A stretch of DNA of 64,000 bases from Primulina eburnea (taxonomy: Eukaryota > Streptophyta > Magnoliopsida > Lamiales > Gesneriaceae), in contig NC_133105.1 in NCBI RefSeq assembly GCF_022965805.1, positions 3,968,001 to 4,032,000 on the forward strand, read 5' to 3'. Position numbers and translations under genes: made by a program. Below the pieces are notes generated by a model. It searched no databases. It saw only the letters and a program-made list of their open reading frames with translations, and had not been told where the DNA came from. Shown here one piece after another: positions 22,761 through 34,054 of the stretch. Every line of letters starts with the position of its first letter. Within the stretch, counting starts at the first letter, position 1.

Positions 22761-24660
22761 TTCCAGCAAGCCATCGCCCAACTCTAGCCGTGACCCTAGC
22801 ATGCTTCTGACTACTTCATGCTTAAACCGACTCGAACCAGACCCGAACCAGGCCCTAGAATCGACCCTTAGACATAACTTAAGACCATGGTTAAGCCCTT
22901 TTTAACTCAGAACCAGCACCTAAGCTCCAAAATCGAAGCGATACATGAGCTGCAAAAACAATCAAGAAACCCACCTAGACGACCCTTGAGCCAACTTGAG
23001 TTTTCCTTGAGCCATGCGCGAACCATCGTGAGCCAGCCTCGAGCCAGACCCTCTATGGACCCTACTGGACCCTTAGACCACTTAGGAACAACCCCAAACC
23101 CCAAAACCGAAGCTCCCAACCCACAACCCAAACTAGCCGAGAACCACAAATTGACATGGTTTCTCATTTCTGTTGCTAGGACTTAGGCCACAGACCCATA
23201 CCCTGAACCAGCCCTTGGTGCACATTCTTAGGACCCTAAGGACCTATCCTAGCCCAGCCCAGAACCCCCTTAGACGAGCCTTTCTACCTGCACAAGCTGC
23301 TGAACCTGTGCGCTACTCATTGAAGCTTTCGGGTGGTCTCTATGTTTTCTTGCTTATCCTCTTAACCAACAGTCCGGCCCTTGAACCAGCTCTTTAGGCA
23401 CTCTCTTAAGATCCTAATAGCTCAACCTATCCCAGCCCAAAGCCCTCAAATCGAGCCCTATCCTTCCTGCACCAGCAGCAACATGCGTTGCTTTCCCTTG
23501 GGCTCTCGGGTTTGGAGTCCTAGCTTGCTAGGACTCCTTCCCAGCCCTGGTTTTCGAGTCCTAGCGTGGCTAGGACTCTTCCTTTGACCCCTCACGGACC
23601 CTAGCTAGCCCTGGTCCCAGCCCTGAGCAAGCCAAGCCCCAAAATCCTTACAACCGAACCCATGATCACCTAAAGTATTTTCTGTCCAGCTTGTGTTTCT
23701 TCATGATGGGTAACATATTGGAGTGTTCTAGGACCTCCTAAATTCGTGTCAAATCTTCCCTTATCACTTCTTAATCGTGGCAGCACCTTGCACTCAAAAT
23801 TTCAGAAAACGTGAACCAAAAACAAGAATGACAGAAACATAAAAAAAATTTGAAAGCTTTTCACCCTCATGATGAATCAAAAATTCTCATGCAACAATGC
23901 ATTCAACAGTATATATAGCATGTATAATGCAGGAAAAATAGATACAATGCGTGCCTGAATGATGCAAATGCGGGAGAAATCGAGCCGAAAGCCGGAGGAA
24001 TTTCTTTATTCTAAGACAAGCAAGATCCGAAACATTAGCTGGGGTTTTAAAGGCTGAAACAAGAGGGAAATGTGGTAATGAAAGGGGGTGTCGGTTGATG
24101 GTAGAGTAATTGATGTAGGGTAGGGTTAGATTTAATTTAATTGTAGTTTAGGTTAATTAAAATGTGCACTAATGAGCTTTAATTAAAATAAAAAGAGTTT
24201 TAAGTCCAATAAGCTTAAAATTAAGCCCATTAAATCCAAACACAATCCCGACAAATATTTCGTTTTGGAAAGATTTTTAAAATACTAGTCGAACACTCAA
24301 AAATTCTCCCGATTCACTAAAATTTATGTATCATTAAAAATTAAAATAATGCGAGTAAAAATATCCAATAAATCTCAATTCTTAAAAAAAATACTTTTAA
24401 AACATCTTATATTAATTAATAAAAATAAATCATGTAATAAAAATAATTTTATTGAAAATTCTCCGGTCCGGTCCCTATTCCTCGATCGAGTGTGAGATGC
24501 CTCTAGAAGACCTAATGCATGAGCTTTTAAAATTTTATGAAACAATTAGTACTATCTATTAATTATGCATAAAATTAATAAAAATAATTAAACACATAAT
24601 TTAAAATAAAATCCTAGATTGCATGCATTCAGGTTACGTGAATTAAATTTCTGGACTTTA
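22761..24660 (-). mobile_element. LTR-like insertion, probably solo or partial
   Basis: Unrelated to neighbours. R1 breaks after ATATGTGAAAT at 22760, and the flank of the 24661 inverted repeat resumes after 24660. On the minus strand it starts TGTAAAGTCCAG. The far end (about 22761-23650) is C-rich with repeated AGCCCAGCCC and GAACCAG-type words; the rest is AT-rich. It has the size and composition of a gypsy-type LTR, but no second LTR, pol or clear target duplication is present. The open frames at 22887-23587 look like low-complexity artefacts. Confidence 0.35.
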
Positions 24661-25680
24661 CATAAAATATCTTGAAAGACAAAATAATTAGGACTTTCAT
24701 CAATTGAAGCTAAAAATGTAACAAAAGAAAGAAAAACAATTGTCGAGATCTGGCATATTGAGGGAAGAGAGAAAAAGGTAAGTTGGTGGAAATATAATTA
24801 CTTAACATGGGTCTTTGAGAAAAACTCTTATTGTTCTTTTGAATTCAGAAGCAACCATACATAAGATTCTCCTAAAAAAGTAATGTATAATATTTGAAAA
24901 TCAGGTAAACTACAAAAAAAAAAAAAAAAAAAAATACCACCAAGAACATTATGTTTATAAAGAACCTAACTTTACATTAAATATTTGTAGCTTGTAAGAA
25001 AGAAACCCATGAGAACTTATTAACCACAATTTTCGAGAACTGGCGTATTGAGGGAAGGGAGAAAAAGGTAAGTTGGTGGAAAAATAATTATTAACATGGG
25101 TCTTTGCGAAAAACTCTTATTGTTCTGTTGAATTCAGAAACAATCATAGGTAGATGAAATGCAGCTAATTGGATGAGAATAAATAGACGGTGCTTACGAA
25201 AAAAATCTAAGAACAACGAATAATGAATATTAAAAAAAATGACAGCGTAAATAATTGTACAAAAAATAAAACCTTGATTAGAATAAAGTAATTGGAAATA
25301 ATTCCTACGGGGAAAATTGAAACTAACATTCGTAGGGGAGAAATCGAAACTAACATTTAATGAATTTGATATGTGAAAATGTGATAATCTTTATTTTTAT
25401 CACTGTTCGTGCATTCTCTTTCTCCTATATTTTTACCCAAATAAACAGCTCTGAATATGTTAAAAATTTCAAAAAGAAAATGATACACATGGTTTCTCTA
25501 CTTTTGTGTTTGAATAGATACTTTTTTAATTTTTTCGATGAACAAATTAACTGATAAATGTTTGGAAATGGGAGATTAATGAGAAAACATGAATGTTGGT
25601 TTGGTTGTCAACTGAAAACGGTGTTTTTATTACATAAATTATAATAGGCATACCATGTGGAGTAGTAGATAAATTAGAGG
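24661..25680. repeat. Inverted repeat arm 1 (partner 35500-36515)
   Basis: About 1 kb nearly identical in reverse to 35500-36515. Inside, a block of about 110 bp with GAGAAAAAGGTAAGTTGGTGG occurs twice (about 24740 and 25045). No gene recognised. The arms enclose 9.8 kb holding the viral insertion and exo-like B. Confidence 0.75.
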
Positions 25681-26047
25681 ATAGGTTGACCCGAAAATTT
25701 TAATTTTTTTTAAAAAATATATATAATTAATAATATTGCCTACATTTTATATATTGCATATTTGAAAAAAAAAGTATTATATATTTATATCATAAATATC
25801 CATCATTTGATATTTATTTTGTATATATTTTTTATTTTTTTAAACAATTATTTATTTGATTTAGTAAATATATTTTTAATTTTCTACAATTAAATTTTCG
25901 AACTTAATATATCGGAGATTTTACTATTATGTATTTAAATTAAAATATTATTAAGAAAATTCAAAATCAGGTTGGGAGTTTTCCGATTGGTTCGGGTTTG
26001 AGACGAGTTCGGCTTGAACAGTTTTTAATACTATCACGTGTCAACCC

Positions 26048-26412
26048 TATGAGTGGGAAAAAATACCGAATTTTCGGTATACCGAGATTATCGTACCGAA
26101 AAATGCCGAATTTTCGATATATCGAAGATTTCGGTACAGTACGGTAAGGTAAGAATACCGAATTTTTCGGTACGATAACAGTATGCAATTTGAAAATTTC
26201 GATATATACCGGAATACCGAATTTTTTTTTGAAATATATAATATTTTAAAAAAATAAATTCATAAAAATTTTAAAATTTAATGTTTTTTTCGATATAAAA
26301 CTGTATATATCGATACCGTACCGAAATCTCGGTATACCGTATAATTTCGGTATAATCGGTATGCTAGTTATATTTACCGAAAATTTCGGTATACCGATTT
26401 TCGGTATTTTAA
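26048..26412. mobile_element. Truncated CGGTATACCG-type hAT MITE
   Basis: Begins TATGAGTGGG after GTCAACCC, the reverse of the right end of 6593-7047. It is cut after TTTCGGTAT where the 228-bp tandem array starts. Confidence 0.7.
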
Positions 26413-27196
26413 TACTCAGTATAAGTATCTCATTTACCAAATCAAGTATTTTAAACCTGAATTAGGTATTTCGCAAGTAAAACTTAGTACTTGAAAAAGC
26501 TCAATACTTAGTTGCGAATTTGTTTTTTTTAACAATTTAAAAAATTATTACATGAAATGAACATGTCATCCAAATGTATCTTTGATGTAAATGCGAGCAC
26601 TTGGTGAACTTACGCTACATATTCGAATATCCAGTATTTTAATACTCATTCTGAGTATCTCATTTACCAAATCAAGTATTTTAAAATTGAAATTAGGTAT
26701 TTCGCAAGTAAAACTAAGTACTTGAAAAAGTTGAATGTTTAGTTGTGAATTATTTTTTTAACAATAAAAAAAATAATTAAATGAAATGAACATATCATCC
26801 AAATGTATCTTGGATGGAAATGCGAGTAATTGATGAACTTACGTTGCATATTCGAATATCCAGTATTTTAATACTCATTCTGAGTATCTCATTTACCAAA
26901 TCAAATATTTTAAAACTGAAATTAGGTATTCAGAATTAAAACTAAGTATTTGAAAAGTTCAATGCTTAGTTACAAATTTTATTTTTTTAACAATAAAAAA
27001 ATAATTAAATGAAATGAACATGTCATCCAAATGCATCTTGGATGGAAATGCGAGCACTTTGTGAACTTACGTTGCATATTCGAATATCCAGTATTTTAAT
27101 ACTCATTCTGAATATCTCATTTACCAAATCAGGTATTTTAAAATTGAAATTAGGTATTTCACAATTAAAACTAAATACTTGAAAAAGTTTATAATT
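26405..27196. repeat. Tandem array, about 3.5 units of 228 bp
   Basis: Unit starts near 26405, 26632, 26861 and 27089. Each begins CAGTATTTTAATACTCATT and includes ATCTCATTTACCAAATCA and CATCCAAATGTATCTT-type blocks. The last unit is partial. It is non-coding. Confidence 0.85.
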
Positions 27197-27261
27197 TATT
27201 TCAAGAACGGAAATATAATCAATAATAAATGTTTTAAAAAACCAAGGAACAAAATGTATTA

Positions 27262-27396
27262 ATTTATGACAAAAACTTGTGTGAGACGGTCTCACGGGTC
27301 GTATTTTGTGAGACGGATCTCTATTTGGGTTATCCATGAAAAAGTATTACTTTTTAAGCTAAGAGTACTATTTTTTATTGTGAATATGGGTATGAT
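27262..27396. mobile_element. Truncated GTGAGAC MITE
   Basis: Has the GACAAAAACTTGTGTGAG end but stops at GGTATGATTGAC, where viral sequence begins; the other end is missing. Confidence 0.65.
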
Positions 27397-28014
27397 TGAC
27401 TATATAATCAAATTCTTGTTTAGAGAATCTTTTGAAATACCATTCTCTGAAAGATTCCCATTTAGATTGGTAAAATCCAGCATTAATTCTTGCTCTAGGA
27501 AGAGATCTTGTAGTAAAATCAATTTTTGGTTTACTATCCATTAAATAGTAAAATTCATTTCTGAAATTGTATAAGTTTCTTTTACTTTTTGAAAGTTTCC
27601 TTTATGAACAATATTATTTTTGATTTATGATTAAATCTTCTATTGTAGAATCTACTTCTTCTCGTATTTGAGAAGTAGAGGTTCTAGAAGTTTGAGGAAT
27701 ATCCATCATATAATCTAAAGATGAAATAAAAGAATGACTAGATCTTGATCTAGCATAGACAGAAGAGGATAATAATCTTCTTTGTTCATTATTGAACTGT
27801 ATTTGAACAGATCATTCATTGTTTTGTATAACTTGTTATAAATCCTTGTTTATAATAGGATTTCTAGGAACAGCTTGTTCAATTATCCAATTTTCTGAAA
27901 ATTCTATTTTTTTCCCATTTTATAGATCTACGAGTTGTAATATTAGATATATTAAAATTAGTTTCTATAAGAATAGTTTCATTTAATTTTTTATCTATAT
28001 TTTACACATAGAAT

Positions 28015-28495
28015 TCAGTGTAAACAATAGTTTATAATAGATTCGAATATACGATAACAGATACATATAACTTCTGTTCCAGTAGTATAATTATAACAAT
28101 GTGTTTTAACATTTAATGTTAAAGAATCTAATATATTTATATTAGACATAAATAATGATAAATTAGGATAAACATCAAAATATACTGGACCATGTGCCAG
28201 ACTAGATTGAATTATTCCTATAAAGGATTGTTTCCAATTTAAATTTCTACCATCTCTTGAAGCTGCTATGAAGCTTTCTGGTAGTCTTTTTAAAGCTAAA
28301 GGTCTAAAAGCAATTTGAATTAAACATATATGAATAAATCTATAATTTTTCCTTTAAGGTTCAATATATTTATTATTTAATAATCTAATAATCATTTCTT
28401 CATTATGAAGAGGTACCGATAATTCTGTAGTTTTAACTGCCTGTTTGAAATCAATTATTTCAAAAGTTCCTAATTTATAAATCATTTTAGATTCT
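28015..28495 (-). pseudogene. Caulimovirid movement-protein-like frame, broken
   Basis: Similar to the central domain of 30K-superfamily movement proteins of plant pararetroviruses, which modify plasmodesmata for cell-to-cell spread. The similarity lies in the spacing of a beta-strand series and a conserved central Asp; this is by eye, from family knowledge. The frame opens at ATG 28495-28493, has an in-frame TAA at 28356-28354 and ends at TGA 28017-28015. Flanking sequence shows further stops and shifts, so no functional product is expected. The identical copy is 59658-60138. Confidence 0.65.
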
Positions 28496-28639
28496 ATTTT
28501 AGGAATAATCTATTTATTTAATAAATCTAAATTTCAGGTACATCATATTCTTTATTTAAATGTTTTGAACAATTTCTTTCATATCAAATATATTCATTTA
28601 AATAAGAGTGTTAAATCATCAACCAAAACTATTTCCATG

Positions 28640-28651
28640 GCCCTGATACCA
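28640..28651 (-). other. Pararetroviral tRNA-Met primer-binding site
   Basis: TGGTATCAGGGC on the minus strand, one base off the usual TGGTATCAGAGC, about 145 bases before the movement-protein-like ATG. It marks the conventional start of the circular viral map. Confidence 0.6.
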
Positions 28652-28829
28652 TCTGAGGCTTGAAATACAAATTGATTATGATACGTGGCATTGTTATACC
28701 AAATTTTTCCTTAGTGGCTTTCGCACACATGGAAGTTATTGGTTTCTAGCCTATATACCATATTCAAAACACTGAACTAATAAAATGAGGTATTTAATTT
28801 CCAGAATAAGAATGAATATAAGGTTTGCC

Positions 28830-29273
28830 TAGGGGTAGGAAAAAATACCGAAATACCGAAAAATCGTACCGAAAAAAATATCGAACTTACCGAAAAAATC
28901 GGGATACCGAAAATTTCGGTACGGTATGATACCGAAAACATTTTTCGGTATCGGTATCGGTACGGAATATTTTTTTTTTCGGTATTTCGGCATAAAATAA
29001 TTTATTATTATTATTTTTTTTAAATTTAAGTTCGGTATACCGAAAAAAGTGTCGGTATATTTTTGGTATATCGACATTTTTTCGGTACATCGACAAAATT
29101 TTCGGTGTCGGTACGGTAACGGTATGAACTTTTTTCATACCGAGAATTCGGTATACCGAATGTGCGGTGTACCGAATTTTCGGTATCGGTATGGAAAAAT
29201 TACATACCGATATTTTCGATACGGTATACCGTACCGTAGTTCGATACGGTATACCGTACCGTACCCACCCCTA
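28830..29273. mobile_element. hAT-like MITE inside the viral intergenic region
   Basis: 444 bp, ends TAGGGGTAGG / CCCACCCCTA, flanked by 8-mers GGTTTGCC and GGTTTGTC (one mismatch). The interior is made of CGGTATACCG-type palindromes. It interrupts the viral leader and so is younger than the integration. A truncated copy starts at 42879 behind the same target (GACAAACC); an identical one is at 60473-60916. Confidence 0.85.
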
Positions 29274-29746
29274 GGTTTGTCTATGAAAATTTACAAAATA
29301 TAAAAAGAATTACAAAAGATATACCAGAGAAATTAAACATCAGAGGATTTATCGACGGCTATGTCAGAAACATAAATTCATAAAAATCACCCATAAACGC
29401 CTTAAACGCCATCTCTCGGCTAAGCAGGCTAAAGGACTACAACATGAATTTATGCATCCTAAACAATCTCGAACCTTGAGTTTAATATTTCCTCGTTCAT
29501 CTTTAAACCTTATATTCAACCATTAACCCTTATATTACATTGAATTCCAAAATTTAAATAAAATCTTTTATCATTTCAATTTAATTCCAAGTTACAAATA
29601 AATAAATATCATGATTTAATAATAATGGGATGATTTAACACAAATGTTTTGGCCTTTCATATAGGCTAATCTAAAGAAATATAAAAGTAAAATAAAATAA
29701 AAAAAACAATAAACTTAAAAAGTTTGTAACCAGAAAACTTGAAGCT

Positions 29747-29837
29747 TTTATTGCAGAAAGATTGTTTACAAGAGAAACTAGAGGGGAGCAAACTCGACCG
29801 TGTTCTTCTAAGAACACAGAATGAACCTATAAATAGA
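29747..29837 (-). promoter_or_regulatory. Candidate viral promoter TATA and poly(A) signal
   Basis: On the minus strand CTATTTATAGG (29837-29827) lies in a GC-richer stretch, and AATAAA follows 75 bases later (29752-29747). A poly(A) signal shortly after the start site is the arrangement that gives pararetroviral transcripts terminal redundancy. By eye only. Confidence 0.35.
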
Positions 29838-30135
29838 TGGAAGTGCCGGACATAAAACCCCGGATTCCAAATAGAAATATAAACAGTAAATTGTTTTATT
29901 AAAGCAAATAGTTACATGAATATAAAATTCAAAAAGTCTACGGTGATATGACACCCACTTTTTGTCATGATATGCCACGATGTGATATTCCACCATCTTG
30001 TATCCATCAACTTTATTAAAGATGAATATCCTAATCATCTTTAATATTTTCTTTTATAGATTTTTTCAAATTTTCAAAAATATCATTAATCTGAGAAAAT
30101 TGAGACGTATAATCCTCTGGTATGAGATTATCAAA

Positions 30136-30811
30136 CAAGATAATTATCATTTAGAAATAAATCAAGCAAGATAATTATCAAACAAGATAATTATCAAAAA
30201 CAAATCATATAATATCTATAAATAAATCAAGCAAGATATTATCATTTAGAAATAAATCAAACAAGATCTTATAATCTAGATAGGCAAAATCTTAAACTGA
30301 TATTATCGATTTTAACAAAAATAAAAAAACATAAAATATTCCTTTTATAATTGATATGAGATTCTTGGACATATGCCATATCATAATATTTATGTTTAGT
30401 ATATTTATTAGGACATGAGATTAATGGACGCGTCTCCTTTACTTAGAACTAGTTATTATGCACACGCGATGTTTGTGTGTATAATTTTTTATCATTATTG
30501 ATGGACTAAAGTGAAATTTGACAAATTATGAAGGGACTAAATTGTTATTTGAATTGTTGAAATAAAAATAAAAGTGTATGTTGAAATTTAAAAAAAAAAC
30601 AAAAAACAAAAAGTGTAATATTAGTATCATATAAGGGTAAATTTTGAAAAAAAATTTGATGTTCTCTCTAGGTAGTTATTATCATGTCTTCACACAGTAT
30701 AGATAATATATTATAGATAGTATAGATTATGTTTGTTATCCGAAACGATAAGTACATCAAATAATAATAATAATAATAATAAAAATAAAAAATGTATACG
30801 AGGATTGAATC
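30136..30811. repeat. R1 sequence at the viral junction
   Basis: AAGATAATTATCAAACAAG-type short repeats at 30136-30195 form the joint between virus and R1. R1 then continues (inverse of about 11770-12330), including a run of AAT triplets (30763-30779). No gene. Confidence 0.55.
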
Positions 30812-31164
30812 CATGGTTTGCTGTCGCGGAGATCGGAACGGATGCTACCGTTCCAGTTACAATGAAATTTCGCGGAACGGTAACGGAACGGGTATTTAAA
30901 AAAAAAATATTAAAAATATATAAGAATTTGAGCGGTTTTTTAAAAAGCTGTCGCTAAATTTAGCGACGGGTAAATAAAACCCGTCGTCGTTTTTTAATTT
31001 GTCGACAGTTTTAAGCCAAACCGTCGCTATACATCGGCGACAGATGTCTATACAAAACACCGTCGCTAATAGCGACGGATCAAAACAAAACCGTCGCAAA
31101 TTTCGTCAAGGCCCGTTCCCGTCCCGGAACGCCCGTTTTGGTGAACATTTATTTATTTATTTAT
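30812..31164. mobile_element. 353-bp insertion with CCGTCGC and GGAACGG motifs
   Basis: Flanked by a 7-bp duplication TTGAATC (30805-30811 / 31165-31171). It is absent from the paralogous sites near 11729, 16575 and 53092. It ends in an (ATTT)n tract and contains inverted AGCGACGG / CCGTCGCTA words and GGAACGGTAACGGAACGG. Copies: 41030-41350 (inverted, shorter) and 62455-62807. Its class is not clear. Confidence 0.65.
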
Positions 31165-31268
31165 TTGAATCAAATCTTAAACGTTGATACGAATCAATTT
31201 GTTTTGTTAGGAATTTATGGACAATTTATCCTTATTTAATCGGTTAAATTTATCAAAATTATTATTAT

Positions 31269-31300
<32 letters not shown>

Positions 31301-31301
<1 letters not shown>

Positions 31302-31382
31302 TTAAACGGGCCTCAATTTATAATCCCATTGTTCGTAAAATATATATGAACGGGAAGCCGTCTCTGAAGTTACAGTTCTTCT
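31301..31382 (-). pseudogene. Orphan F-box 5' flank
   Basis: AACGGGCCTCAATTTATA through GCCGTCTCTGAAGTTACAG matches the F-box flank, then switches to R1 sequence at about 31382. No F-box exon follows. Confidence 0.6.
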
Positions 31383-32999
31383 TCAAATTTCAACAGTGTA
31401 CACTCTGTCTATGTGATTTGGTTGAGAATTGAGTTACGATGGATTGTCGGATGGAAATGAAGGCACCTTTTATGATAATTTATATTCTTGCAGTTTTTTT
31501 TTTAATCAGATATATGTGAAATAGAGTAAGAAACTTTTAATATGATTTTTCGTGTGACAACAAAATATGAAAATCCATTCACATTTTTTGCATGCCAGGG
31601 GTGTCAAAAATTAACTCAACCCGAGACGAGCAGTGCAATGGCAGAACTGTGTCATGCATAGGCAAACGTCTTGTCAATGCTGCCATCATTTAATGTAAGG
31701 GAAAAAAAAATTAATAAAAGGGCAGCTTTTAAATCGTATATGATACATTTTGAGATAAAGTGCAACACAACTCAAATATATAATACATCGTATTTTATCG
31801 AATACTTACTATAATAATAAAAATCAATAGAATGTGTTTTAATCTGTAAATGTTTGTATCGTCATTAAAATATCTAATCAAATATTATATTTATACAATA
31901 TATATACACTCAATTTTGGATTTAATCAAGTATAATTTAACTCAATGATGCTGGAGCACAATTCTAAAATTTATTGTCTCACAATATAAAATAATATAAT
32001 ATAATTATAAAAAAGTTAAAAAAAATTTGATTATATATATTGTGAAATGGAAAATAACACGTGGAACAAGATTGGATGACTCAATTAAAGCCTTTGATCC
32101 TGGGATGTGGAACCCCTTGCCTGCCTCGTTTTTACGTAACCTTACATAAATTTAGATCACAATAATGAACAATATAAAGAAAAGCTGCCCTTTTATTTAT
32201 TTTTTTTCCTTACATTAAATGATGGCAGCATTGACAAGACGTTTGCCTATGCATGAAACAGTTCGGCCACTGAACTTCTCGTGGTCATACACTACGGCTT
32301 ATATATATTGCTATAGTAGTTTTTTTTAAAATTCGTTGATGAATATCCAAATGGAAATCAAAATTTTCTATATTAATAAAGCTTCTACTGAAAAGCTGGA
32401 GTTATTATTATTAATTTCATAATATAATTAGGACTTTCAAACATGAAGAATTTTATAACCAATATGTATGAATCAGTTTAGACTTTTTTTTCTTTTCAAA
32501 CTAACGTAACACAAATGAGTTACAACTTACAAGAATTCATTTTTTTTTAAAAAAATTTTACAATGGTATATTATACAAATTTTTTCAACTATAAAATATC
32601 TCGTTTTACAGATTTAATGTCCCATGGCGATTTCCCATTTGAATGATTAATTAATTGTGATTAATTAACGACATTTTGGTGTGACACCGTTTCTTCTGCA
32701 AACTTGGAGAGACATTAATGGCCACCTCGATACACACCTCACCAAGGACAATTGTATATCTATTTGTTCAGGAAATTTGAATCAAATGGAGTGACATGCT
32801 TGATTTTCACATGCTACAAATCCCAAACAAATAATAGAACAAAAAAAATTTCAGTTTTGTATTGAAGAATGATTTCTTAAGAGTGTTATTTCGACAAAAT
32901 ATGCTTCTGTAAAATCGTAAGAGAACAAAACATTTGCAAGCTATCAAAAAATTGTACCAAATCCTTCAAAAAAAAAAAAAGAAATTAAAGAAAATGTAC
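31383..32999. repeat. R1 tail, foldback copy B and spacer
   Basis: The foldback arms are 31628-31700 and 32208-32280, with a loop of only about 0.5 kb, shorter than in A and C. CTCAATTAAAGCCTTTGATC (about 32072) is shared with 52111 and missing from A. 32281-32999 is AT-rich with no gene and leads to exo-like B. Confidence 0.55.
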
Positions 33000-33575
33000 C
33001 TAATATGCATGTAGACCATCAGCCGCAGCCACCAATTGTGTCAAGAAAGCGTCAAGTGTTGCGTACAACACTTGACGATGACCTAGCCTAATCTTCCACC
33101 AACGGCTTCTTTGTATGTTTCTCGGGACATGATAACGCATCCGCATAACACGCATAGCCAAACTTTGTAATGTCCCATTTCTAATCCTTGGGTGAACCCA
33201 GTCCCGTAGCTCAACGGGATTGGCGATAACTAGATGATATCTTCTATACAACCTCTCCCTTGTCTTGTTCATTGAAACCCCAACTACTGTGTAGTTGGGG
33301 TTTTCAAACATGATCCGCAGAGACATAGGAATTACTCCGTTGGCATGGCAAGATTGAAAGATGAGACACCTATTGTTGATGCATACCTGTATCAGCGATA
33401 ATCCCCGGCCATGCCGGAAGGGTTTAGTAGCTACGGCAATAAGATGTTCACCGGGCAAGTTAGCGGCCACCCAATCATCTACCACAAAAGCCTCGTGTGT
33501 GACCTGCGTCCTCACTTGACGGCCGTGGAAATATTCTACCAGGTATACATCAAGACCCTCGGCGTAGATTGGCAT
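33000..33575 (-). CDS. WRN-like 3'-5' exonuclease-fold protein, copy B (probably inactive)
   Basis: A single-exon frame of 191 residues, start MPIYAEGLDVYLVEY. It aligns end to end with copies A and C but is clearly more diverged. Motif I is again VATKPF in place of D-x-E, and motif II VGVSMNKT lacks the Asp. In motif III, however, it keeps Tyr (VLYATLDAF), the ancestral Y-x3-D form lost as Phe in A and C. It carries a 13-bp inverted repeat across the motif II codons. TATA box TATAAAAAGG at 33659-33650. F-box B lies 5 kb away on the same strand. An open frame despite divergence from A/C suggests some constraint. Confidence 0.8.
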   Translation of the reverse strand: MPIYAEGLDVYLVEYFHGRQVRTQVTHEAFVVDDWVAANLPGEHLIAVATKPFRHGRGLSLIQVCINNRCLIFQSCHANGVIPMSLRIMFENPNYTVVGVSMNKTRERLYRRYHLVIANPVELRDWVHPRIRNGTLQSLAMRVMRMRYHVPRNIQRSRWWKIRLGHRQVLYATLDAFLTQLVAAADGLHAY

Positions 33576-33649
33576 TTTTGGCTTCTTGGACGGTTATCGG
33601 AATCAAGAAATGCAGATGAGGGGAGAAATGGAGAATAGCGGCCCTTTTT

Positions 33650-33659
33650 CCTTTTTATA
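33650..33659 (-). promoter_or_regulatory. TATA box of exo-like B
   Basis: TATAAAAAGG on the gene strand, 75-84 bases upstream of the ATG. Confidence 0.6.
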
Positions 33660-33714
33660 ATTATTTTTAAATTAAATATAATAATTTCTTTAATTAATTA
33701 TTTATTCCAAGACA

Positions 33715-33935
33715 AATGAGAATACACTTTATTTATTGCAAAAGATACTTTGACAAATAATAATACATTTGTAAAAAAAACTAATATTTTTTATTTTAAA
33801 AATAATATTTCCATTCAAAATAAGCATATGTTACAAATTAATATTTTTATAATAAAAACTGATATTTTTAATATTAAAATTAATATTTTTCAATCAAATA
33901 AACATATATCACATATTAATATTTTTTCAATCAAT
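33715..33935. repeat. AT-rich degenerate repeat tract
   Basis: Same tract as 7930-8160 in unit A, on the 3' side of the NBS-LRR remnant. Confidence 0.5.
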
Positions 33936-34054
33936 GATGGGATTTTTCGAATTTAGACAAAAATAGAAATGACATAAAACTCTTATTATTATGCAAATAA
34001 TTAATCACTCCATATTGGAATAAAATTAAAACATTCAAATAAGTCATATCATTG

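Larger units (their letters stand above)
27397..30135 (-). mobile_element. Endogenous caulimovirid (pararetrovirus) fragment, copy 1
   Basis: Read on the minus strand: the end of one viral ORF (about 30135 to a TAG near 30020); an intergenic promoter/leader region (30019-28652) interrupted by a hAT MITE; a tRNA-Met primer-binding site (28651-28640); a movement-protein-like frame (28495-28015, broken); then further decayed coding sequence to 27397. This order, PBS followed by a movement protein, is that of Caulimoviridae. Integration of such genomes in plants is known and passive. Multiple stops and frameshifts are present, and no coat protein, reverse transcriptase or protease region was found. 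Copies: 59040-61778 (direct) and 42021-42878 (inverted, intergenic part only). The genus is not determined. Confidence 0.7.
25680..32357. repeat. Duplicon copy 1 (direct partner 57323-64000)
   Basis: Direct repeat offset by exactly 31,643 bases over at least 6,678 bp. In the stretches compared I found one difference, A at 31292 versus G at 62935. The left joint at 25680 is abrupt, whereas at 57323 the sequence runs on naturally from unit C, so copy 2 holds the ancestral left junction. It contains a truncated MITE, a tandem array, the pararetrovirus, an orphan F-box flank and a foldback. Confidence 0.9.

Noticed and set aside
22887..23587. Proline/glutamine-rich open frames
   Set aside because: Low-complexity C-rich DNA open in several frames on both strands, inside an LTR-like block; no start context or homologous pattern.
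26405..27196. CRISPR-like array
   Set aside because: Repeat period is 228 bp with no short repeat/spacer structure, in plant DNA; it is an ordinary tandem repeat.
30733..30957. Open frame with a run of asparagines
   Set aside because: The run is an (AAT)n microsatellite inside R1 and the rest is the CCGTCGC insertion.
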